64,000 nt of DNA, taken from assembly GCF_011745145.1 (NCBI RefSeq), contig NZ_CP050191.1, forward strand, positions 2,838,296 to 2,902,295, given 5' to 3'. The stretch comes from Mycobacterium sp. DL440. Its GTDB lineage: Bacteria; Actinomycetota; Actinomycetes; Mycobacteriales; Mycobacteriaceae. Position 1 is the first letter of the stretch, and the number at the start of each line of letters is the position of its first letter. The notes under the pieces are model-generated. The model searched no databases and had not been told where the DNA came from. It was given only the letters and a program-made list of their open reading frames with translations. Positions 31,653 to 40,862 of the stretch are shown piece after piece. A program made the translations under genes and the position numbers.

Positions 31653-32695
31653 TGCAGCACCTCCGTCATGGCGTCGAGCAGTACTGGCCATTCCGGCCGC
31701 ACCGCGGCACGCAGATAGTTTTCCGGCAGGCCCACGAAAGTATCGCAGCGGCGTACCGCAATGCCTTTGCTTTCCAGATGTTTCCGCATCAACTCCGCGT
31801 CGGGCACGGCGAACAGTACAAATGGCGCCTCGCCGGCCACCACGCCCAGCCCAAGCGCTTCGAGCCCGGCGACCATCGAGGCCTTCAGCCCGGCGAGCCG
31901 ACGCGCCCCGGCGTCGGCCTCGGCCACCGCTTCGGGACTACTGGCCGCGGCTATGGCCTCCAGTTGCAGGGTTCCCAGTGGCCAGTGCGGGCGCGGCGCG
32001 GTGAGCCGGGCAAGCACGTCGGGTGCACCCAGGCCGTATCCCACCCGCAGCCCGGCCAGTGACCAGGTCTTGGTCAGGCTACGCAGCACCAGCACGTCGG
32101 GCAGCGATTCGCCGGCCAGCGTCTGGGCCTCGCCGGGAATGCCGTCGGCGAACGCCTCGTCCACCACCACCAGCCGGCCCGGCCGGCGTAGCGCCACAAT
32201 GTCGTCGACGCGGTGCAGCACGCCGGTCGGATTGGTCGGGTTGCCGACCACGACGAGGTCCGCCTCGTCGGGCACCGCTGCGCCGGCCAGGGTGTAGGGG
32301 AACGGCAGCACCACGTGGTGGATCGGCACACCGGCCGCGGCCAGCACGGCTTCGGGTTCGGTGAATGACGGGGCCACGAGCGCGGCCAGGTGTGGCCGCA
32401 ACCCGGCCAGCAGGGCGAATCCCTCGGCGCCGCCGGCCAGCAGCGCCACCTCGTCCGCACGGCGTCCGTGGCGCGCCGCGACCGCCTCGACGGCACGGCA
32501 CTGATCGGCGGGGCTCGGGTAGCTGCCCAGGTCGGGCAGTCGGGCGGCCAGCCGGTCGATCAGCCAGACGGGCGGACCACCGGGGCGGACGTTGACCGCG
32601 AAGTCCAGCATGCCCGGCAAGGCGGCCTGGTCGCCGTGGTAGCGGGCGCCGGAACGGGCCCGGGCAGGGGTCCCGCCGTGGGGTGGGCAGAGCAC
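31649..32695 (-). CDS. cobC: CobC-type PLP-dependent aminotransferase
   Basis: A 348-residue fold-type I PLP enzyme (Rv2231c position). [12 protein letters not shown] is the cofactor contact block and [20 protein letters not shown] carries the PLP lysine (SLTK). Homologues are threonine-phosphate decarboxylases that make the aminopropanol arm of cobalamin, hence the cobC name; histidinol-phosphate aminotransferase-like activity cannot be excluded by eye. It starts with GTG and leads the cobC, nif3-like, zinc ribbon and RNase H operon. Confidence 0.87.
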   Translation of the reverse strand: MLCPPHGGTPARARSGARYHGDQAALPGMLDFAVNVRPGGPPVWLIDRLAARLPDLGSYPSPADQCRAVEAVAARHGRRADEVALLAGGAEGFALLAGLRPHLAALVAPSFTEPEAVLAAAGVPIHHVVLPFPYTLAGAAVPDEADLVVVGNPTNPTGVLHRVDDIVALRRPGRLVVVDEAFADGIPGEAQTLAGESLPDVLVLRSLTKTWSLAGLRVGYGLGAPDVLARLTAPRPHWPLGTLQLEAIAAASSPEAVAEADAGARRLAGLKASMVAGLEALGLGVVAGEAPFVLFAVPDAELMRKHLESKGIAVRRCDTFVGLPENYLRAAVRPEWPVLLDAMTEVLQ

Positions 32696-32770
32696 AGCAC
32701 GACCCTAGTGGTCAGAGGCCCTCAACTGGGCATCCGGAGGACTGCCAGCGCCGTACGGGAGAATGGGCAC

Positions 32771-33448
32771 GTGACCGACACGCTGGAACTCACCCGACCG
32801 CAGCTGGTGCTCTTCGATCTCGACGGCACCCTGACCGATTCGGCGGCCGGGATCGTGTCGAGCTTCCGCCACGCGCTGACCCACGTCGGCGCCGGAATCC
32901 CCGACGGTGACCTGGCCGGACGTATCGTCGGCCCACCCATGCACGAGACGTTGCAGGGGTTGAGTCTGGGCGCGACGAGCTTCGATGCCGACGCCGCGAT
33001 CGCGGCCTACCGCGCCGATTACACGAGCCGCGGCTGGGCGATGAACAGCCTGTTCGACGGTGTCGAGGCACTGCTGGCAGATCTGCAGGCCGCAGGGGTG
33101 CGGCTGGCGGTGGCCACCTCGAAGGCCGAGCCCACCGCGCGCCGCATCCTGGAGCATTTCGGCCTGGGTGGCTACTTCGAGGTGATCGCCGGGGCCAGCC
33201 CGGACGGGGTCCGGGCAGCCAAGGCGGACGTGGTCGCCTACGCGCTGGCCCAGTTGCAGCCGCTGCCCCAGCGCGTCCTGATGGTCGGTGACCGGATGCA
33301 CGACGTCGAGGGCGCGGCCGAGCACGGCATCGACACCGTGGTGGTCGGCTGGGGTTACGGTGCCACCGATTTCACCGGGCCCACCGCGGTGACCGCGCAC
33401 GCCCACGTCGACACCGTCGCCGCGCTTCGGGAGGTGCTCGGTGTCTGA
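32771..33448 (+). CDS. ptkA: HAD-family protein PtkA
   Basis: A 225-residue HAD-fold protein matching PtkA (Rv2232), described in M. tuberculosis as a tyrosine kinase that phosphorylates PtpA. The HAD motif is LVLFDLDGTLTDSAAG; VGDRMHDVEGA is motif IV. The C-terminal VVVGWGYG contains the tyrosine that is autophosphorylated in M. tuberculosis. The GTG at 32771 is chosen; the long Pro/Ser-rich N-terminal extension of the M. tuberculosis protein is absent. It overlaps ptpA by 8 bases. Confidence 0.88.
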   Translation: MTDTLELTRPQLVLFDLDGTLTDSAAGIVSSFRHALTHVGAGIPDGDLAGRIVGPPMHETLQGLSLGATSFDADAAIAAYRADYTSRGWAMNSLFDGVEALLADLQAAGVRLAVATSKAEPTARRILEHFGLGGYFEVIAGASPDGVRAAKADVVAYALAQLQPLPQRVLMVGDRMHDVEGAAEHGIDTVVVGWGYGATDFTGPTAVTAHAHVDTVAALREVLGV

Positions 33449-33944
33449 CCTACTGCATGTGACATTCGTGTGCTCGGGCAACATCTGCCGGTCCCCGATG
33501 GCCGAGAAGATGTTCGCCCACCAGATCGGTGAGCGGGGCCTGGCCGACGTGGTCCGGGTGAGCAGTGGCGGTACCGGCGGCTGGCACGCCGGCGACGGCG
33601 CCGACAGCCGCGCCTGCCTGGTGTTGGGTGAGCGCGGTTATCCCAGCGACCACGTCGCCGCCCAGGTCTGCGATGACCATCTCGGAGCCGACATGGTGGT
33701 CGCGCTGGGCCGCAATCACCTGCGCATCCTGACCGATCTGGGCGTGGCGGGCGACCGGCTGCGGATGCTGCGCTCGTTCGACCCCCGCTCAGGCGCACAC
33801 GCCCTCGACGTGGAGGATCCGTACTACGGCGGCAAGACCGATTTCGAGGATGTGTTCACCGTGATCGAGGCGTCCCTGCCCGGTCTGCACGCCTGGGTCG
33901 ACGCCGCCTTGGCCGGCCGGGGAATCCGGGGAACGGCAGTCTGA
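33441..33944 (+). CDS. ptpA: Low-molecular-weight tyrosine phosphatase PtpA
   Basis: A 167-residue LMW protein tyrosine phosphatase. The P-loop CSGNICRS begins at Cys11 with Arg17, and the general acid Asp126 lies in DPYYGG. Tyr128 and Tyr129, the residues phosphorylated by PtkA in M. tuberculosis, are both present at the same numbers. In pathogens PtpA is secreted and blocks phagosome maturation; here it sits in a ptkA-ptpA-SURF1 operon of an apparently environmental species. GTG start inside the ptkA end. Confidence 0.94.
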   Translation: MSDLLHVTFVCSGNICRSPMAEKMFAHQIGERGLADVVRVSSGGTGGWHAGDGADSRACLVLGERGYPSDHVAAQVCDDHLGADMVVALGRNHLRILTDLGVAGDRLRMLRSFDPRSGAHALDVEDPYYGGKTDFEDVFTVIEASLPGLHAWVDAALAGRGIRGTAV

Positions 33945-34774
33945 TGCGACGCTTGACCTTCCTGCTGCGACCGCAATGGGTGGCATTGTTCATCGTGGTG
34001 GCGGCGTTCGCCTACCTGTGTTTCACGGTGCTGGCGCCGTGGCAGCTGGGTAAGAACACCAAGACCTCGCGTGAGAACGACCAGATCTCACATTCGCTGC
34101 AGGCCGATCCGGTTCCGGTGACCACCGTTCTGCCACACCAAGATTCGGTCGCACCCGATGCCCAGTGGCAACGGGTCACGGCGACCGGGCACTACCTGCC
34201 GAAGTCGGAGGTGCTGGCCCGGCTGCGGGTGGTCGACGGTGAACCCGCCTTCGAGGTCCTCACGCCGTTCGCCGTGGACGGCGGGCCGGTGGTGCTGGTC
34301 AATCGCGGCTTCATCACCCCGATCGACGGGAACAAGGTGCCGCAGTTCGCGCCCGCGCCGGACGGCAGGGTGACCATCACTGCCCGGGTACGTGATGCGG
34401 AAGCCCTTGTCGTGGGCAAGGAACCGTTCCGGGGCGACGACGGCGCACAGCAGGTGTACTCGATCAACACCGACCAGATCGCCTCGCTGACCGGCGTTGG
34501 GCTGGCGGGGTCGTATCTGCAGCTGGTGGCCGGCCAATCCGGCGGTCTCGGGGAGATTTCCCTTCCGCACCTCGACGCCGGACCGTTCCTGTCCTACGGC
34601 ATCCAGTGGATCGCATTCGGCATCGTCGCCCCGCTCGGAATGGGCTACTTCATCTATGCCGAGTTGCAGCAGCGCCGGCGCGAACGCGCAGCCGCTCAGG
34701 CGGCCTCGAAGGAACCGCCCCGGGAGCTCACCGGCGAGGAGAAGATCGCCGACCGCTACGGCAAGCGCCGCTGA
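33944..34774 (+). CDS. SURF1 family protein
   Basis: A 276-residue SURF1-like protein (Rv2235 position). An N-terminal membrane helix (WVALFIVVAAFAYLCFTVLA) and a C-terminal one (GIQWIAFGIVAPLGMGYFIYAE) flank a periplasmic-side domain with VLVNRGFI, the pattern of SURF1. SURF1 helps assemble cytochrome c oxidase. The start overlaps the ptpA stop (TGATG). The last 47 bases overlap the end of cobD on the other strand. Confidence 0.9.
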   Translation: MRRLTFLLRPQWVALFIVVAAFAYLCFTVLAPWQLGKNTKTSRENDQISHSLQADPVPVTTVLPHQDSVAPDAQWQRVTATGHYLPKSEVLARLRVVDGEPAFEVLTPFAVDGGPVVLVNRGFITPIDGNKVPQFAPAPDGRVTITARVRDAEALVVGKEPFRGDDGAQQVYSINTDQIASLTGVGLAGSYLQLVAGQSGGLGEISLPHLDAGPFLSYGIQWIAFGIVAPLGMGYFIYAELQQRRRERAAAQAASKEPPRELTGEEKIADRYGKRR

Positions 34775-35702
34775 CCACCACCAGCAGCACCGACACGGCA
34801 GCCGCCGAGGCTTGCACCGCGCGCGAGAGTCGCACCGCCCGGGCCACATCCACCACCTCGGGGATGCGACCGTCGCCCAGAGTCGGCCGGATCTCGAGTT
34901 GATGCGCGTACTGCGTCGGGCCGCCCAGACGCACCCCGAGCGCGCCGGCGAAGGATGCCTCGGCCACCCCGGCGTTGGGGCTGGGATGGCGGGCCGCGTC
35001 GCGCCGCCACGCCCGCAGCGCGGCCCGGGGTGACCCACCCACCGCCGGTGCGCACAGCGCGGCCAGCACTCCGGTCAGCCGGGCCGGCAGATAGTTCAGT
35101 ACATCGTCGAATCGGGCTGCCGCCCAACCGAAGTAGGCGTACCGCGGTGTCCGGTGCCCGATCATCGCGTCCAGCGTGTTGGCGCCCCGGTACACCAGCA
35201 CCCCGGGCACCCCGCCGATTGCCGCCCACAACAGCGGCGCCACCTGGGCATCAGACGTGTTCTCGGCCAGCGATTCCACCGTGGCCCGGGTCAGGCCCAA
35301 GGCGTCCAGCGCGGCCGGATCCCGCCCGCACAGCGAGGGCAGCAGGGCGCGGGCATCGTCGAGGTCATCGGCCTGCAGCAGCGTCGACATCTGGTGCCCC
35401 ACCCGGTTGAGCGAGGTTCCGCCGAGCGCGACGTACGTGGCCACCGCGGTCACCCAGATCCGGTCGCCGCGTCCGGCGGCCCAGCCCAGGCCGGCCAGGC
35501 CACCGAGCAGCAGCCCGGTGTGCACTGCGCCTGCACCGCGGTTGTCGGCATAGGTCAGCTTTTCCAACCGTGCTGCGCCCGTACCGAACCCGGCCACCGG
35601 ATGCCCGCGGCGTGGATCGCCCAGCAGCAGGTCGGCCAGGAATCCGAGGCCAATGCCGGCGGCCCGCCGGTGCCAGACCTGCCGGCTTCTACGCGCAAAC
35701 AC
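34728..35702 (-). CDS. cobD: Adenosylcobinamide-phosphate synthase CobD/CbiB
   Basis: A 324-residue integral membrane enzyme that attaches aminopropanol (or its phosphate) to adenosylcobyric acid. Family blocks are [39 protein letters not shown] and [23 protein letters not shown]. Several hydrophobic segments agree with membrane location. The 3' end runs 47 bases into the SURF1 gene on the opposite strand. Together with cobC at 31.6 kb it indicates late corrinoid assembly. Confidence 0.93.
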   Translation of the reverse strand: MFARRSRQVWHRRAAGIGLGFLADLLLGDPRRGHPVAGFGTGAARLEKLTYADNRGAGAVHTGLLLGGLAGLGWAAGRGDRIWVTAVATYVALGGTSLNRVGHQMSTLLQADDLDDARALLPSLCGRDPAALDALGLTRATVESLAENTSDAQVAPLLWAAIGGVPGVLVYRGANTLDAMIGHRTPRYAYFGWAAARFDDVLNYLPARLTGVLAALCAPAVGGSPRAALRAWRRDAARHPSPNAGVAEASFAGALGVRLGGPTQYAHQLEIRPTLGDGRIPEVVDVARAVRLSRAVQASAAAVSVLLVVVSGACRSGRRSSPRR

Positions 35703-35738
35703 CCCGGCAGCGTCTCACAAGGTGGTCTACTCGAAGTC

Positions 35739-36566
35739 ATGAGGCTGGGTCCGCCACGACACCCGCGCCGGGTCACTGATCTGCTCAACCCTGCCGCGGC
35801 ACTACTGCCCGCGGCAAACGTCATCATGCAGCTGTCCTCCCCCGGTGTCGGTTACGGGGTGCTGGAGAGCCCGGTGGACAGCGGCAACGTCTACAAGCAT
35901 CCGTTCAAACGGGCCCGCACCACCGGCACCTATCTGGCCGCGGCCACCATGGGCACCGACGCCGACCGCGCGCTGCTGCGCGCGCAGATCGACAAGGTGC
36001 ACGCGCAAGTCCGCTCACGGGCCTCAAGCCCGGTGTCCTACAACGCTTTCGACCCTCGGCTGCAATTGTGGGTGGCGGCCTGCCTGTACCGCTACTACAT
36101 CGACATGCACGAATTCCTCTACGGCCCGCTCGACGAGGAATCCGCCGACGCGATCTATGCCGACGCCCGCGCGCTGGGCACCACATTGCAGGTGCGCGAC
36201 GACATGTGGCCGAAGGACCGGGACGCGTTCGATGCGTACTGGAAGCAGTCGCTGCAGGAACTGCGGATCGACCCACCGGTGCGCGAGCATCTGCACGGGG
36301 TAGCCGCGATGGCGTTCCTGCCCGCCCCGCTGCGGCTGCTGGCCGGCCGGTTCAACCTGTTCGCCACCACCGGGTTCCTGCCAGCGGAGTTCCGCAGCCA
36401 CATGCAGATGCGCTGGACGGCAGATCGGCAGCGGCGCTTCGAGCGACTGCTGACCGGACTGCGGGTCGCCGATCGCGTGATCCCGCACGAGGTGTGGCTG
36501 TTGGGTTATCAGATCTATCTGTGGGACATGCGGATCCGTGACCGACTCGGCAAGCGGGTGGTCTGA
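35739..36566 (+). CDS. MpaB/DUF2236 oxygenase-family protein
   Basis: A 275-residue DUF2236 protein (Rv2237 position). Relatives include the latex-clearing protein Lcp and the MpaB-type oxygenases, which carry haem. Typical features are the N-terminal [33 protein letters not shown] and [19 protein letters not shown] with a candidate haem or metal ligand His in the last motif. The substrate is unknown. The ATG at 35739 is chosen; the frame is open far upstream but that overlaps cobD. Confidence 0.82.
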   Translation: MRLGPPRHPRRVTDLLNPAAALLPAANVIMQLSSPGVGYGVLESPVDSGNVYKHPFKRARTTGTYLAAATMGTDADRALLRAQIDKVHAQVRSRASSPVSYNAFDPRLQLWVAACLYRYYIDMHEFLYGPLDEESADAIYADARALGTTLQVRDDMWPKDRDAFDAYWKQSLQELRIDPPVREHLHGVAAMAFLPAPLRLLAGRFNLFATTGFLPAEFRSHMQMRWTADRQRRFERLLTGLRVADRVIPHEVWLLGYQIYLWDMRIRDRLGKRVV

Positions 36567-36684
36567 TACCGGCTGAGCCGGCGAAGATGACGTTTCCCGC
36601 GCTCGCTCATGTGGCGGTCCTGAACGCGGGTGGTACGGCAGGGTCTCGCCGAGTCCGTGGATATGATCCGACGCGGAGGAACCC

Positions 36685-37188
36685 TTGAAAGAGCTCATTG
36701 CCCCCGTTGCCGCTTCCCTGGCAATCGGTTTCGCGATCGGCGGCCTCCCGTCATCCGGCCCGCCGGTGGCCGCCCCGGAGTCGTCGGCCCCACCGCTGCC
36801 TCGACCGGGCCTCTACACCGTCACCGAGACCTCCGCCGACCGTGCGCCGGAACCCTACAACTGGACGTTGTCGGGGTGCGGCCCCCAATGTCTGCGGGTG
36901 CTCTCCCCCGCCCCGGAGGGCACCTGGCAGCTGGACCTGGCCTGGGATTCCGCCGCCGATCGGCACCAGGGCGCCTGGGTCGGTGAGCGCGTCAACGCGG
37001 GCATGCGGTGCCGGCCTGGCAGCCCCGAGTACAAGACTGGCCCGGTTCCGTTCAAATACGTCATCCGTCGCGATCTCACGGGCTTCGTGAACATGAAGTT
37101 CTCCCGGGATAGCCCGTCGTGCCGGGGCGATACCGCCATGCGCGGGCAACGACTCGCGCTGACGCGTGCGAAGGCGGTGTGGTCTTAG
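36685..37188 (+). CDS. Small exported cysteine-containing protein
   Basis: A 167-residue protein of unknown function with a short N-terminal signal-like segment (IAPVAASLAIGFAIGGL) and a Pro-rich stretch, then a domain with four cysteines (SGCGPQC, MRCRPG, SPSCRG) that probably form disulfides. The region YTVTETSADRAPEPYNWTLS resembles other mycobacterial exported proteins of this size. The TTG start follows a strong ribosome site (ggagga, 36676-36681) and a -10-like TATGAT at 36662-36667. It marks the left edge of the block absent from M. tuberculosis. Confidence 0.7.
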   Translation: MKELIAPVAASLAIGFAIGGLPSSGPPVAAPESSAPPLPRPGLYTVTETSADRAPEPYNWTLSGCGPQCLRVLSPAPEGTWQLDLAWDSAADRHQGAWVGERVNAGMRCRPGSPEYKTGPVPFKYVIRRDLTGFVNMKFSRDSPSCRGDTAMRGQRLALTRAKAVWS

Positions 37189-37379
37189 GACCAGAACACT
37201 TTGAACAGCTCAACGCCTCGTGGACCAGGATCTTTCGAACGAAACCCCATGCACGATACAAAGCCTTGCTCGTGCCAATAACCGGCCTGGCAGCCATCGA
37301 TGGTGATGTGCTTACATTGTGAACCATTTCTAATGCCGGTAACCGTCCGCGACGGCGGGCGGGAGCCGCCGGACGCCAA
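37185..37379 (-). CDS. Possible small ORF, weak support
   Basis: A 64-codon open frame convergent with the exported protein gene (stops overlap by 3 bases). It contains cysteines in QCKHITIDGCQAGYW and FVSCMGF, which resembles the middle of small exported mycobacterial proteins, but there is no signal peptide or ribosome site in the frame. It may be the remnant of a longer gene whose front is lost. Function unknown. Confidence 0.25.
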   Translation of the reverse strand: MASGGSRPPSRTVTGIRNGSQCKHITIDGCQAGYWHEQGFVSCMGFRSKDPGPRGVELFKVFWS

Positions 37380-37614
37380 GCGCTGTCGACTGTCTGTTTG
37401 AGTTGCGGCCCAGCATCTTTGGCCCGATAGGTGTGGAGCGTCCAGAGCATGCCCGCCGGCCGCGCCCGCACCGCTCAGACACAGAGAATTTCAATATGGA
37501 AGATATCTGACTGTGTATTGCCAGGCATGTGCGGTCAGTCTTTGAGCACCCACTGGCCCAATTTGAATATGTATTTGGCATGAACCGTGTGACACAAATC
37601 TATGCATCTGGACA
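37189..37614. other. Intergenic region before first response regulator
   Basis: About 425 bases without a convincing gene apart from the weak minus-strand ORF at 37185-37379. The right half (37,480-37,615) is visibly AT-richer than the genome average, with runs such as aatttcaatatggaagatat. This fits a promoter region for the response regulator; TrcR of M. tuberculosis binds AT-rich sequence before its own gene. No tRNA or clear hairpin was seen. Confidence 0.5.
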
Positions 37615-38397
37615 ATGGGTGTTATGGCGGCGATGTCGGTGTCTCCACGTGGACAAGCACCCCGGCAGGCGATGCTCGGTCAGCTACCCCGGATGCATCG
37701 TGCTGACGGGTCACCGATCCGGGTGTTGCTGGTCGACGATGAGCCGGCGTTGACCAACCTGGTCACGATGGCACTGCGTTACGAGGGCTGGACCGTCGAC
37801 GTTGCCCACAACGGCAGCGCCGCAATGGCCATGTTCACCGACACCGCGCCCGACGTCGTCGTGCTGGACATCATGCTGCCCGACATCGACGGGTTGCAGA
37901 TCTTGCAACAAGTGCGGGCGGCCGAGACATACACACCGACGTTGTTTCTCACCGCGCGTGATTCGGTGGTGGATCGGGTATCGGGGTTGACCGCCGGTGC
38001 CGACGACTACATGACCAAGCCGTTCAGTCTGGAGGAACTGGTCGCCCGGCTGCGGGGTCTGCTGCGCCGGTCCAGCCATATTGCACCACCGGTCGATGAG
38101 GTGCTGCGAGTCGGCGACATCGTGCTCGACGGCGCCAGCCACGAGGTGACGCGCGACGGTGTGGCGTTGACGCTGACCGTGACCGAGTTCGAACTGCTGC
38201 GGTATCTAATGCGTAATCCGCGGCGCGCTCTGAGTCGCGCCGAGATACTCGATCAGGTGTGGAATTACGGTTTCGGCGGCAAATCGGGCATCGTCGACCT
38301 CTATATCTCATACCTGCGCAAGAAGGTCGACGCGGGCCAGAAGCCGATGATTCACACCGTGCGCGGTGTCGGATACATGCTGTGCCCCAAGGGATGA
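37615..38397 (+). CDS. OmpR-family response regulator, TrcR-like (copy 1)
   Basis: A 260-residue response regulator. The receiver has acidic residues in LLVDDEPALTNLV, the phospho-acceptor Asp in VVVLDIMLPDIDGLQ and the Lys in YMTKPFSLEELVA. The C-terminal winged helix has RALSRAEILDQVWNYGFGG and IVDLYISYLRKKVDA. The N-terminal LPRMHRADGSPIRVLLVDDE strongly recalls TrcR (Rv1033c). ATG codons at 37624 and 37633 are alternative starts. No histidine kinase gene is adjacent. The second copy at 41.0 kb is clearly a paralogue. Confidence 0.9.
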   Translation: MGVMAAMSVSPRGQAPRQAMLGQLPRMHRADGSPIRVLLVDDEPALTNLVTMALRYEGWTVDVAHNGSAAMAMFTDTAPDVVVLDIMLPDIDGLQILQQVRAAETYTPTLFLTARDSVVDRVSGLTAGADDYMTKPFSLEELVARLRGLLRRSSHIAPPVDEVLRVGDIVLDGASHEVTRDGVALTLTVTEFELLRYLMRNPRRALSRAEILDQVWNYGFGGKSGIVDLYISYLRKKVDAGQKPMIHTVRGVGYMLCPKG

Positions 38398-38428
38398 CGA
38401 GGCACGACACGACGGTCCTAGTACACCA

Positions 38429-40672
38429 CTACGGTGGTGCGTGTCCCAGCTCGAATGCGCTCACCTCGGTCGGCGTCACCCGTAGCACCCCCGCGCTCGG
38501 GATGTCATAGAACAGCCCGAGAATGTCGAGCCGACCCTGCTCGTGACGCTCGCGCAACAGTGGATGCTCGGTCAGCGTCTGCACCTGCAGCGCAATGTTC
38601 ACCATGCTCAGCTGATCAACGGGGTCGAACCCTTCGGCGGCTGCCGACTTCGCGATCGGATGGCAGCCACCGTCGAAAGCGGCCAGTGTCGGCCGCGCAT
38701 ACTCCAGCCAGGTGTCGAGCACTTCGTCACCAGTGGAATGCCCTGGGCCATCGCGCAATACCGCGTTCATGGCACCGCAGCTGGAGTGTCCGCACACCAC
38801 GATCGACGATACGTCGAGGGCCTTCACCGCGAAGGCGATCGCAGCGTCCACCGACACGTCCTGGCGCCCGCTCGGGATGAAGTTACCTACGTTGCGGACG
38901 GTGAACAGGTCGCCGGGTCCGCTGCTGGTGATCACGTTGGGCACGATCCGCGAGTCAGCGCATGTGATGAACAGCGTCTCGGGACGCTGTGCGTGCTCCA
39001 GCTCTTTCATGTGCGGCCGAATGTAGGGCGCGGTGCGGCGGTGGTAGACCGTCAGTCCGTGCAGCACCGACGGCCGCAGCCGCGGCTGCCAGGAGCTCCA
39101 GGGCACCACGCCGGTGCGTTTGTCGATGGAGGTGAATCCGCGCATCGGCGGCCCAGCGACGGCACTGTCCATCTCCACCGCGCCGACATCGTGGATGTCG
39201 ACGCTGCCGCCAGACGCGACCTGCTGGCGCTGCCAAGAGTCGATGGTCTCGTAACCGGCATGGTCGATGAAGTCAACCGATAACTCGACGGTGACATGCG
39301 ACCTCTCCGGCACCGACGCCAGCACGCTGTTGAGTCTTGGAAGCGACAGGAAAGTCACCGAACCGTCGATGACGACGCGCCACTCACCGTCGCCGGTCGG
39401 ATCGGCTGTGATCTTGACGCGCACCACCCGCCAGACGATCAGCGAGACGGCAAGTGCCAGGCCGATCAGCACGCCCTCGAGCAGGTTGAGAAACACCACG
39501 CCAACGATCGTCACGAGGTAGACCGCAAGGTCGCCGGTGCGCCAAGCGATCTTGATGTGGGCCCATTTGATCAGTTGTATGCCGATCACGATGAGTAGGC
39601 CGGCCAACGCCGACGTCGGTATCAGCTTGGCCAAACCCGCGAACGGCACCGCGAACGCCAGCACCCACACGCCGTGCAAGATGGCCGACGCGCGGGTCTG
39701 GGCGCCGGCGGCAACGTTGGTGGAGCTGCGCACGATCACACCGGTCACCGGCAGGCCGCCGATGGAGCCCGACGCAATGTTGGCCACACCCTGACCGAGC
39801 AGCTCACGGTCGAAATTGGTGCGCGGAGCGCGGCTTTGCAGGCGGTCTACCGACACTGCGGACAACAGGCTTTCGACGCTGGCGATCAGCGCCACCGTCA
39901 GCACGCCCGTGGCGAATACACCCCAATTGCCGTGGGGCAGGTTCGGGAGTTGCAGGGCATCTATCAGCGAGCCGTCGATCCTGATCCGCGAGACATCGAA
40001 GGGTGCGACGAGCGAGAGCACGGTGACGCCCAGGATCGCCACGAGCGGTCCGGGCACCACCTTGACCCGCGCGGGTATCCAGCGCCATCCGACGAGGATG
40101 CCGATGACGAGCAGGCCGAGAAACGTACCGGGCCCGTGCGCGTCGAGTATCTGCCCGGGCAGTCCGGTGACGTTGCGCCAGGCCGAGCTCGCGGAGTCGC
40201 CGCCGAGCAGCACGTGAGTCTGCTGTAAGGCGATCGTGACTCCGATGCCGGCAAGCATCGCGTGTACGACGACCGGCGAGATCGCCAGCGCCGCGCGGGC
40301 AATCCGGCTGAGCCCCAGCAAGACCTGGAGCACACCGGCGCAGATGGTGATCGTGCAAGTGACAGCCCAACCGAACTCGGCGACGAGTCCGGCGACGATG
40401 ACCGTCAGCCCGGCGGCTGGTCCACTCACCTGCAGAGGTGAGCCACCCAGAATGCCCACCACGATGCCGCCGACGATCGCGGCGATGATTCCGGCGAGCA
40501 CAGGTGCATCGGAGGCAACCGCGATACCCAACGACAACGGCAGCGCGACGAGGAAGACGACGAGCGACGCCGGCAGGTCATAGCGCAGCAGTGAATGCAG
40601 ACGCGACTGCTCCGACGGGCCAACGGGCTCGTCGGCGGGCCGCTGCGCGGCCGGCGTCAGTCGCTGCTGAAT
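38429..40672 (-). CDS. SulP transporter fused to beta-carbonic anhydrase, ATT start
   Basis: A fusion of a SulP anion transporter (about residues 25-430), a short STAS-like stretch (about 440-510) and a beta-carbonic anhydrase (about 540-747). It matches the Rv3273 architecture and probably couples bicarbonate transport to CO2 hydration. Transporter motifs include VSGPAAGLTVIVAGL and GGLPVTGVIVRSSTNVAAG. Zinc-site motifs are FITCADSRIVPN and VVCGHSSCGAMN. The usual SulP beginning (RYDLPASLVVFLVALPLSLG) lies upstream of the first ATG/GTG/TTG (TTG at 40537). In that frame the next stop is just above 40672, and an ATT at 40670-40672 sits 6 bases after AAGGAG (40679-40684), so ATT is the probable start, giving 747 residues. 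Confidence 0.85.
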   Translation of the reverse strand: MQQRLTPAAQRPADEPVGPSEQSRLHSLLRYDLPASLVVFLVALPLSLGIAVASDAPVLAGIIAAIVGGIVVGILGGSPLQVSGPAAGLTVIVAGLVAEFGWAVTCTITICAGVLQVLLGLSRIARAALAISPVVVHAMLAGIGVTIALQQTHVLLGGDSASSAWRNVTGLPGQILDAHGPGTFLGLLVIGILVGWRWIPARVKVVPGPLVAILGVTVLSLVAPFDVSRIRIDGSLIDALQLPNLPHGNWGVFATGVLTVALIASVESLLSAVSVDRLQSRAPRTNFDRELLGQGVANIASGSIGGLPVTGVIVRSSTNVAAGAQTRASAILHGVWVLAFAVPFAGLAKLIPTSALAGLLIVIGIQLIKWAHIKIAWRTGDLAVYLVTIVGVVFLNLLEGVLIGLALAVSLIVWRVVRVKITADPTGDGEWRVVIDGSVTFLSLPRLNSVLASVPERSHVTVELSVDFIDHAGYETIDSWQRQQVASGGSVDIHDVGAVEMDSAVAGPPMRGFTSIDKRTGVVPWSSWQPRLRPSVLHGLTVYHRRTAPYIRPHMKELEHAQRPETLFITCADSRIVPNVITSSGPGDLFTVRNVGNFIPSGRQDVSVDAAIAFAVKALDVSSIVVCGHSSCGAMNAVLRDGPGHSTGDEVLDTWLEYARPTLAAFDGGCHPIAKSAAAEGFDPVDQLSMVNIALQVQTLTEHPLLRERHEQGRLDILGLFYDIPSAGVLRVTPTEVSAFELGHAPP

Positions 40673-40730
40673 GGCCGGCTCCTTCGGTCAATGGTGAGCG
40701 CCGAATCTGACCCGAAACGGCCATGTCGGC

Positions 40731-40756
40731 GACGACGGCTTTTCGTTGCCGTCGTC
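40731..40756. promoter_or_regulatory. 9-bp hairpin upstream of SulP-CA
   Basis: GACGACGGC (40731-40739) and GCCGTCGTC (40748-40756) are exact complements with an 8-base loop. The hairpin is 59 bases upstream of the proposed SulP start, so it would lie in the 5' leader of that message or end transcription from the left. Confidence 0.5.
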
Positions 40757-40839
40757 GACACCAAAAGAAAGCTGTGCAATATTCACGAACGAATTCACCC
40801 GAGGGTGGGCGATCGTCGCTTACCCTGCATTCCACTACC

Positions 40840-40862
40840 AGGATATTTACCCTTGGAAAGGG
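40840..40862 (+). repeat. Leader motif, copy 1
   Basis: AGGATATTT, 5 bases, TGGAAAGG. The same two blocks with a 7-base spacer recur at 41971-41994 before the exported protein gene. The first block could be part of a -10 region and the second a ribosome site; a binding site for the local response regulators is also possible. Confidence 0.4.
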
